Of a stretch of DNA of 64,000 nt, positions 56,880 through 64,000 are shown piece by piece; position 1 is the stretch's first letter, and each line of letters starts with the position of its first letter. The translations under genes were made by a program, and so were the position numbers. The stretch spans positions 101,524,171 to 101,588,170 of the forward strand of contig CM053144.1 of the NCBI GenBank assembly GCA_028571685.1, read 5' to 3'. The DNA is from Heterohyrax brucei (taxonomy: Eukaryota; Chordata; Mammalia; Hyracoidea; Procaviidae). The notes under the pieces are model-generated. The model did not search any database. It was not told the DNA's origin and saw nothing but the letters and a program-made list of their open reading frames with translations.

Positions 56880-57045
56880 TTGTGTATCAAAACAGAACTG
56901 TGATCCACAAGGTTTTCAATGGTTGATTTTTCCAAAGCACATTGCCAGACTTTTCTTCTGAGGTGCCTCTCAGTAGACTTGACCATGAACCTTTAGATCA
57001 GCAGCTGAGTGCATTAACAATTTGCACCAACGAGGGACTTCTGAG
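56880..57045 (-). mobile_element. AfroSINE-type SINE, long form
   Basis: 'gaactgtgatccacaaggtt', 'ttcaatggttgatttttcca', 'ttcttctgaggtgcctctca', 'acaatttgcaccaacgaggg'. Confidence 0.8.
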
Positions 57046-57921
57046 AAGACAGCTACATCCATAACTCTAGAAAAGGCTTCAACAGCTGCTTTTAAGTCTT
57101 CTCATAAGGAGATACAAGTGGGTCCAAGAGTAGCTGTCATCTTTAAAAGACCTCTCTGAACCAGATGGACAATGGCATTTCAAGTAGTTTCCAGTAGGTC
57201 TGACTCCTGTAGAAGCAATTAGAAACTTTTTCTTTGCTTTTGTTTTACAGAAAGTAAACATCAACCACTCTTTTTCTGCAGCCCAAATGCCTCCCATTTG
57301 CAAAAGGGAAAATTATCATTGTCTTTATTGTCGGATCCGACTTGACGGCACTTGGCTTTCTTACTGTGAAAATTAAATGATACCTATGCGATACCCATCT
57401 GCTCCACAGCTTCCATGCACTTCATGTGATTTCACTCCCTGGCAGCAGAGGCACATTAATAGCAAAGCTGAACGATGAAGTATTTCTCACGGGAAAGACA
57501 GTTAGTTTCACTGACCCCCATGTGTCACGATTCAATGCATCACTCTGGATGAGGAAGCAGACCTGTGGAGAGGAAACCACAAAAAAGACAAATCAATGCA
57601 AAACTCTGTGATCCAAGGTTAAGGTCATTTTTAATGGACTCAGAAAGCACTCCAGGCCTTCAGTTATTATAGCACAATCACAAGCCTCTATGTCCTCAAC
57701 TGCAATTAGAGCACCTAATACAAATCCTAGGAAGTTTTCTTTAAGATTCCTTGGGGAAGGGAAAGCAAAGAAGTATTTCTCAAGTAAGTACAAAGAGTTT
57801 ATTCTATTTTATTAAGTGAAATACAACATCAATGGAAGAAAACTCAGTTTTGCTTTTTTATAGCAACTTTTAAATTTACTTTATTTGTCCTTGCCTTAGC
57901 TACCAGTTATCAGATGAAAAG
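57046..57921. other. No gene seen
   Basis: Unique-looking apart from the orphan SINE tail at 57330-57360. Confidence 0.5.
57330..57360 (+). repeat. Orphan SINE-like 3' tail
   Basis: 'gtcggatccgacttgacggc' then 'acttggctttc'. Only the last ~30 bp of the SINE type at 345-442 is present, with nothing recognisable upstream. Confidence 0.5.
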
Positions 57922-58112
57922 CTAACCCATCGCCCTTGAGTCAGCTCCTATTTCTGGGGACACCTGTGTGTCGGAGTAGATCTGTGCTCCACGCAGTTTT
58001 CAAAGGCTGATTTTTCAGAAGCAGGTTGTCAGGCTTTTCTTCGGAAGCGCCTGTCAGTCCCCTTGAACCTGCTCAGTTAGCAACTGAACATGTTAAGCAT
58101 TTGCACCATCCA
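57922..58112 (-). mobile_element. AfroSINE-type SINE, long form
   Basis: 'gagtcagctcctatttctgg', 'gtgtcggagtagatctgtgc', 'aggctgatttttcagaagca', 'ttcttcggaagcgcctgtca', 'agcatttgcaccatcc'. Confidence 0.85.
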
Positions 58113-59104
58113 TTTGGATGGTTACATTTTCCTAAAGAATGTTGCTATTAATGAGGTCATCACTGCAGGTTTTCCGACAGTTAATAATTATGAGGCCACT
58201 TTGATTTTGAAGGTAATATAGTTTGACTGCAAGCTGTTTGATGGTAGGGATCATGTGGCATATTTGTTGGGAAAAGCAGCAGGGTAGTGCAGTTGGGGGA
58301 TGAACCCCTCACTTAGGATGTGACATCTCAGGGAATGCATGAGAGAGACGTAAGCTAGAAGTCCTCCTACTGCTTCAGACTTCGGTAGGTCTTTAGTTCC
58401 AGTATTATGTTCATCCCACAATAAATCTCTCTTCTCAAAGTGACTGAGTCCATTTTTCCCCCATTCTATCCCAAAGATCACAACTTGAAAAATAATGAAG
58501 TGTTGATACTATGGTAACCTAGTACAAGAAATGACTAAGTAGTTACCTTGAATTGTGTGATCGTCTTCAGTTTCTGTGCATTAACATGGAGTCATGCTTT
58601 TATATGCTAAGTTACTTGTTTCTTTCCCTGTTTTTTAAGAGAAACATAATTCAGGTTAAAAGGCAGGATAGCATCCACAGACAGAAATTTCTCATAACTA
58701 ACACTGCATGGCTACTCTTGACTATGTGGTTTTTGAAAAGGATCTCACTGAGTCAGACAACAGAGTTCTCAAAGATCACATACTCAAGTTTCCTCAAGGG
58801 AATTATGATTGTGCTCAGGCTATTAATAACCAAAGTATTGGGGGTATGGTTTTCTGATTCCTTTTTAAGTTGTTACTGTTTTTTGAGTAAAGACAAGAGG
58901 GAATAAAAGCCTGGACATAATTCAGGTTAAAGGGGACTAGAAAAGAGAGGATGTAAAAGTATCACACAAAAACAGATAGGAGTTAAAATTTCCCTCTTTG
59001 GGGGAAAGTAAGAAAATGTGGCAAAAACCAGGAAATTTTTCACTAAGTTTAATAAGCAGGTATTTTAATTTTTATTCTATTTGAATAGCACTGTATTCCA
59101 AAAG
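58113..59104. other. No gene seen
   Basis: Unique-looking. The 117-codon plus-strand frame 58553-58906 is hydrophobic at the start ('CFYMLSYLFLSLFF') but matches no family I know; AT-rich DNA readily gives such frames, so I do not call a gene. Confidence 0.45.
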
Positions 59105-59258
59105 GAGCCCTAGTGACACAGTGGTTAAGAGCTTGGTTGCTAACCAAAAGACCAGCAGTCTGAATTTACCAGTGGCTCCTGGAAAACCCCTCTTCCATCC
59201 TATAGGGTCCCTATGAGCTAGAATCAATTCAACAGCAATGGGTTTGGTTGGGGTTTAT
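59105..59258 (+). mobile_element. AfroSINE-type SINE, short form
   Basis: 'gagccctagtgacacagtgg', 'ttgctaaccaaaagaccagc', 'cctatagggtccctatgagc', 'aacagcaatgggtttggttg'. Confidence 0.9.
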
Positions 59259-59344
59259 ATTTATAAAGAATGCAAATTAATTACTAAATCACAATACTTC
59301 TTTTTACAGTTCTAGGGTAACAAATTTGACAATAATAAGTAAAA

Positions 59345-59835
59345 TTATTTTCTTTTTATTTTTTTATTTGATATGATTGAGTAAAAATGTACATTCCTGT
59401 ATGAATTTACATGCCCACCTATATGCAGCTTCCAATGCTCTCCCTGTCCGGTGACAGCACACTATTCCTCTCTGCTCCATACATGTCTCATCCTCCCAAT
59501 TGTCTCCTTTCCCCTCCTCTCCGTCCACTCCCCTTCCTCCAGCCAGAGGTCAGCAGGCTGATATCCTATAGATGTATAGAACCATAAAGTGCTTCCAACA
59601 TATGGTTACTCTGCATTGCCAACTCCAATCCATTCATGTCCGAAGAGTGGACCTTCATTATGATTTATGGGCAAGGGCAGCATCACGGCCAGGGGCCATG
59701 CCCTCAGGGGAATCCTGAAACCGCTGGACCATCAATTGAGGTCTTTTAGTGGAGATCTCAGGATACACCCCTTTTTATTCTTGTGTTGCCAGTGAGACTC
59801 ATCTCTGTGAGCTCCATCACGGCTACGGCCAGATA
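59345..59835 (-). mobile_element. L1 3' UTR fragment
   Basis: T-rich left edge, then 'gagtaaaaatgtacattcct', 'acatgcccacctatatgcag', 'ctgctccatacatgtctcat', 'gtccgaagagtggaccttca'. The longest of the three tail-only L1 pieces; no ORF2 is present. TSD not found. Confidence 0.8.
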
Positions 59836-60107
59836 GAAAAAAACAGACTCAAGAAGAGAAAGGTTAAAAAAGAAAAAAACACATACTATATAGAAAATGA
59901 AGAGTAATATCTAAGAAGTGTTCTCCCCTTGCCCCAGGTACTCAGGCCAGCTGGATATATGAGTGAGGACTTTTTTCCCCCCAAATATTTCCTGAACAAA
60001 TAGTTTTCATGATCCTTAAATAGTTTTAGAGGAAAGCTTTATAGCTTATTTTTCTATGATTAGCAAAACCCACTGTAGCACAATCTCACTTATGCATAAA
60101 AAATTAG

Positions 60108-60331
60108 CCCGACATACTTTGGACACGTGACCAGGCAGGATCAGTCACCGGAGAAAGCTGTCATGGCTAGTAGAGGGTCAGGGACAAAGAGGAAGACCCT
60201 CAGCAAGGCAGACTGACACGGTGGCTGCCACGGTGGGCAGGAGGCCGGAGCAGGACTGGGCAGTTTCTCTCTCCGTCGTGCACAGGGTCACTACGAGTTA
60301 AAACCGACACAATGGCATGTACCAACAATGA
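60108..60331 (+). mobile_element. RTE LINE 3' end fragment
   Basis: 'gacatactttggacacgtga', 'ggatcagtcaccggagaaag', 'aagaggaagaccctcagcaa', 'ctacgagttaaaaccgacac', ending 'tgtaccaacaatg'. Only the last ~220 bp of the element. Confidence 0.85.
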
Positions 60332-60366
60332 CACATATTTACTTTGTAAGGATGGAATAATATTGG

Positions 60367-60397
60367 CCAAAGCCAGCCAAGTGCCATCGAGTGGGAC
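60367..60397 (-). repeat. Orphan SINE-like 3' tail
   Basis: The reverse complement reads '...cactcgatggcacttggctg' and 'gctttgg', matching the unusual tail at 407-442. Confidence 0.5.
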
Positions 60398-60519
60398 ATC
60401 TATTAATATAAATACGATGAACACATAATAAAAATCTATTACTCTTGCTATTTAATAATACTACAGACATAATTTCTAATGTATTCAGAGGAGATCATTA
60501 AATAAGAAGTATCAATATG

Positions 60520-60712
60520 GGAAGAAGGCTTGGTAGCGCAATGGTTAAGCACTGGGTTGCTAACCAAAATCTCAACAGCTTGAATTCATCAGCCACTCCT
60601 CAGGAGAATCAGTTTCTATTAAGACTGCAGCCTAAGGAGCCTATGTGGCAGTTCTACTCAGTCATATACAGTAGTTGTGTTAGACTCAACTCAATGGTAC
60701 GCAACAACAAAC
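60520..60712 (+). mobile_element. AfroSINE-related SINE, third form
   Basis: 'ggcttggtagcgcaatggtt', 'gggttgctaaccaaaatctc', 'actgcagcctaaggagccta', 'ggcagttctactcagtcata', end 'tggtacgcaacaacaaac'. The end resembles the RTE tail. Confidence 0.75.
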
Positions 60713-60829
60713 GTTAGAAAGGTGAGTGGAGGTGGAGATATAACTATCATTGTACACGGCATGATTTTCTCTTCATAGAAAACTCAAGCCAAGCAGCTTA
60801 AAAATACATATTATAACTAGTAAGACAGT

Positions 60830-60998
60830 TTTAGTGTTACAGTAGTTAAGCATCCAGCTGCTAGCCAAACGGTTAATGGTTCAAATTTACCAACTGCTCC
60901 TGAGAAACCCTGTGGGGTAGTTTTACTCTGCCCTGTAGGGTCACTATGAGGTAGAATTGACTCAGCAGTAGTGCTTTTACTTTTTTTTTTTTTGAAGC
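60830..60998 (+). mobile_element. AfroSINE-type SINE, short form
   Basis: 'tgttacagtagttaagcatc', 'gctgctagccaaacggttaa', 'gtagttttactctgccctgt', 'tgaggtagaattgactcagc', followed by a T-run. Confidence 0.88.
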
Positions 60999-61059
60999 AA
61001 GTTCAGCAAAGTGATGCTATAAGTTTAATGCATTTTCCATTATTTAGATGATAACCAAT

Positions 61060-62710
61060 AGAAAACCTAATGGATAAAAATGATAAGTTCATAACAATTA
61101 CCAAAATAAATAGGAACTATACAAGTAAAGAAATGCAAATATTCAATGGAAAGGCTCTCCGTATCAGTAATCAAAATGCAAGTTAAAACAAATTTCAGTA
61201 CTGGGCTTTCAGAATGGCAATAATTAGAACGGCTACTATGCACGTTACTGAAAGATAAGAGAACTGGGCCTGCTCATACAATTCTGCTGGGATGAATTAG
61301 TATGACTTTTATTGAGAATATATACATGTTATAAGCATGTAAAAACTGCATACTTCTTCAATTCAGTCATTCTAATTATGGAAATTTATCTTAAATAATT
61401 GGACAAATTCACAAATAATGCTTATACCAGTATGTTTATAATGGTAGAAAACTAGAAGTCTACTAAAACTCCATCTCTATGTATGTATTTACCACAGATG
61501 CAGCAATCACACTTTTGTGTGTTTATCCTAGAGTAATAAAAATTTGCATTCATACTGAAACCTATATACAAAGGTTCATGGCAGTTTATAATCACTGAGA
61601 ACTAGAATCAACCTAAATTCCCTTCGTCTAGTGTTATAGATTGAATTGTGACCCCCCCAACCCCAAAATGTGTGTCAACTTGGCCGAGACCGTGATTTCC
61701 AGTATTCTGGGATCATCCACCACTTTGTCACGCAATGGGATGTTGCTATGCCTTGTGAATGCTGCCTCTATGGTGTTCACAAGCAGGACTACAGCTAATC
61801 GTGCTCGAGAGACTCAATTCACGCTACAAGATTAGGTTCTAAGTCAATCTTTTTTGAGAGGTGAAAGAGACAGAGGGGAATCTCACACCATCAAGAAAGT
61901 GACAAGCAAGAGCACGTTCTTTGGACCTGAGGTCACCACACAGAGAAACTCCTACATCAGGGGAAGAATGAGGACAAAGACTTTCCGCTAGAGCTGGTAT
62001 CCCGAATTTGGGCTTCCAACCTCCTAAACTGTGCAAGAATTGATTTGCTTTGATAATGCCATCCACTTGTGGTATTTCTGTTTCAGCAGCACTAGATGAC
62101 TAGGACACTAGTGAAGAGAGGAACAAAGTGTGGCACATCCATGCAATGGAACATCACTGTGCAATTAAAAGGCACAAATTATTGATACGCACAACAGCTG
62201 GAACAGATCTCAAGGACATTATGTTGAGTGAAAAAAAATCCAATCCTAAAAGGTTATAATCTTTTTGGATTCCATTTATACAACATTTTAGAAATGACAG
62301 AAATGGGAAGTGGAGAACAGATAGGTGATTGCCAGAGGTTAGAGATGAGAGAACAGTGTGACTATTTCTTTGTGGTGATGGAAGGAATGATTCTACAACT
62401 TGCCTATGGTGCTGGTTATACAAATCTACACATAATAAAATTCATAGGACTACAGACACACATGAAAAAGGTATGTACATTTAAAAACTGGTGAAAATAA
62501 AATAAAAACTGATGAAAGCCTAATACAGTATAGAGTTTAGCTGATACTGTTTAACCAGTGTCAGTTTATGGTTTTGATAATAATGTATCATGATTATGTA
62601 AATGTTTTCATTGGAGAAAGCTAGGTGAGTGGTAAGCGAGAATTCAATACGCCATTTTTGCAACTTCTGTGAGTCCTAAATTATTTTAAAATAAAAGGTT
62701 AAAAAAAATA
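61060..62710 (+). mobile_element. Old L1 3' part, split by a MaLR-like LTR
   Basis: The left part has 'gcaagttaaaacaaatttca', 'ttctgctgggatgaattagt' and 'atatacaaaggttcatggca'. The right part, from 62108, has 'ccatgcaatggaacatcact', 'gatctcaaggacattatgtt', 'gattgccagaggttagagat', and an A-rich end near 62690-62710. This is an old L1M-type 3' end with no usable frame. Confidence 0.75.
61632..62107 (+). mobile_element. MaLR-like solo LTR inside old L1, with CTAG repeat
   Basis: Starts 'tgttatagattgaattgtga' and ends 'gcactagatgactaggaca', so TG...CA. 'ctag' at 61628-61631 and 62108-62111 is the likely TSD; ERVL elements usually make 5 bp, so one base may have changed. Contains 'gtggtatttctgtttcagca', shared with the copies at 3248 and 45681. 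Confidence 0.85.
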
Positions 62711-63052
62711 CTACTTCATCTTCCATACCTTTATCAAATGCCTCACTTACTTGAAGTTTTTCCTATCACTTGACCCATTTTCCAGTTTTCATTGGATCTT
62801 TCTTTCCTACTTGTTTTAGAAACATGTCATCCTTCTTGTAAAACACTTATTGTATTCGTGTGCTTTTGTCTTGATCATTCTACTGTCTTGTAAGGTTTCT
62901 GATAAGAGACTGTACAACTTACATCTTTGTATCTCTGCATACTTATTGTTTACAATGAATGTGAAAAATACTATCACCAGCATTGTTTATACTCAACACT
63001 GTTTGTTCAATTAATTCTTTTTAATTAAATTTCTAAAATGCATCCTTGTTGT
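62711..63052. other. No gene seen
   Basis: AT-rich unique-looking sequence. Confidence 0.5.
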
Positions 63053-63064
63053 AGAAAAGTAAAA

Positions 63065-63250
63065 ACAAAACAAACAAGCAAAAAAAAAAAAAAAAAACAC
63101 TGTTATTGAGTCGGGTGAAACTCATAGTGACCCTAGAGGTCAGAGCAGAGCTGCTCCATAGATTTTCCAAGGAACACGTGGCAGATTTGAACTGCTGAAC
63201 TTTTTGGTTAGCAGACGTAGCACTTAACCCTCTATGTCACCAGGGTTTCC
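63065..63250 (-). mobile_element. AfroSINE-type SINE, short form, with 12-bp TSD
   Basis: A-rich left edge with a run of about 18 A (63084-63101), then 'aactcatagtgaccctagag', 'ccaaggaacacgtggcagat', 'ctatgtcaccagggtttcc'. The exact direct repeat 'agaaaagtaaaa' lies at 63053-63064 and 63251-63262. Confidence 0.92.
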
Positions 63251-63577
63251 AGAAAAGTAAAAGGTGTTAAAATACTTGTTACATCACTTCCAGCTAGTGT
63301 GGGTTTAGGGAACAGTCTCAGTTACCTTGAGAATATGAAAGTATTAAAATATGCATAAAACATTTAGCACACTGTAAAGTGCTCAATAATAATATTTAAC
63401 AAATTAAATGAAAAGGAAATAGCTAAGATTCACTGTTAGTACATAACAAGAAGTAAAATTTTCCATGTGAGGGCCGTGCAAAATCTCTCTGAATCGCTAA
63501 GTGTTGATATGAGGAACATGTTTGTTTTATAAATTAGATTTCGGTGCTGAGTAACAGGGGGTTTTTGCTACTCTGTT

Positions 63578-63910
63578 TCTGTTGTCAGATGCTATGGTTC
63601 TGACTCATAGAGATCCTATGTAAAACAGAATGAAATACTGCCCCGTAAGGCATTAGGCCTCATAACCATCGTTAAACTGGAGCCCGTCACTGCAGCCACT
63701 GTTTGTTAATCTGAGGCTCTTCCTCTTTCATTGACTGTCTGCTCTGCCAAGTATAATGCCTTTCTCCAGGGACTGGTTCCTCCTTATAACATGTCCAAAG
63801 TGTGAGAAAACAAGGTCTTGCCATCCTCACTTTCAATGAGCATTCTGGCTGTACTTATTCTAAGACAGACTTTTGTTGTTGTTGTTCTTCTGGCAGGCTA
63901 TGGCTTTTTC
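63578..63910 (-). mobile_element. RTE LINE 3' end, minus orientation
   Basis: 'ttctgttgtcagatgctatg', 'tttctccagggactggttcc', 'ataacatgtccaaagtgtga', 'gagcattctggctgtactta'. A short (TTG)n run lies near 63873-63886. It ends where the sequence becomes unrecognisable. Confidence 0.85.
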
Positions 63911-64000
63911 TACAGTAGCTCCAAGAGAAGCAAAGGAAAAGAATTAAATTATTAAGTTTCTAAATGCCATGCCATAATTTCAATATTTATTTTTTGAGCA

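Noticed and set aside
56780-56880. Possible exon ending at a GTAAGC donor
   Set aside because: No acceptor, no conserved frame, and a SINE begins immediately downstream.
58553-58906. 117-codon frame with a hydrophobic start
   Set aside because: AT-rich sequence yields Leu/Phe/Ile-rich frames by chance. No family match and no supporting context.
795-63250. tRNA genes at the heads of the AfroSINEs
   Set aside because: The A- and B-box-like segments are part of SINE heads; no complete cloverleaf with acceptor stem is present.
1-64000. CRISPR array, bacterial operons, phage or plasmid features
   Set aside because: Repeats here are dispersed SINEs and LINEs, not evenly spaced arrays, and there are no bacterial-type genes or ribosome binding sites.

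Overview
The window looks like vertebrate nuclear DNA from an afrotherian mammal, most likely an elephant. Two repeat groups that I recognise as afrotherian dominate it: tRNA-derived AfroSINE-type elements, with a head such as 'gtggttaag...gctaaccaaaagg' and a tail such as 'atgagtcggaatcgactc', and an RTE-class LINE ending in 'ggcacctaacaacaac'. Older mammal-wide repeats (MIR, L2-like, old L1, MaLR-type LTRs, a mariner) lie underneath. The species call is inference from repeat content; no host gene is available to confirm it.

I found no host protein-coding exon, tRNA, rRNA or other functional RNA gene that I can support. Every open frame with recognisable homology belongs to a retroelement or a transposon, and all of these are broken by stops, frameshifts, truncation or later insertions. 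The window reads as an intergenic or deep intronic repeat landscape, not an operon or gene cluster.

Layout. 1-5 kb: the end of an RTE copy, then a 5'/3' composite RTE copy split by a solo ERV LTR, then a MaLR-like LTR split by a SINE. 5-11 kb: mostly unique sequence with scattered AfroSINEs, including three different forms in a row at 7.7-8.3 kb. 11.5-15.2 kb: two RTE copies converging tail to tail; the first holds an L1 fragment and an AfroSINE, each with target-site duplications (TSDs). 17-22 kb: MIR and MaLR remnants and a minus-strand RTE split by an L1 tail. 23.1-24.7 kb: a 5'-truncated L1 with an 11-bp TSD. 27.6-30.7 kb: the most informative RTE copy, split by an L1. 35.4-36.3 kb: a mariner with terminal inverted repeats. 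37-43 kb: old LTR-type and AfroSINE remnants. 44.8-49.3 kb: RTE copies, one split by an LTR and another stacked with an AfroSINE on one target site inside a MIR. 49.8-53.7 kb: a 4-kb L1 inside an older L2-like element. 55-64 kb: more RTE, AfroSINE and L1 tails, and an old L1 split by a MaLR-like LTR.

The nesting gives a relative history: MIR, L2-like elements and old L1 first, then RTE copies, then AfroSINEs, MaLR-like LTRs and the younger L1s inserted into them. I saw no undescribed functional system. The items most worth a second look are the repeated use of one target site at 48.1-49.2 kb, a locally duplicated RTE segment at 18.7/19.4 kb, an unclassified LTR at 2.3-2.9 kb, the mariner, and three copies of an orphan SINE tail.
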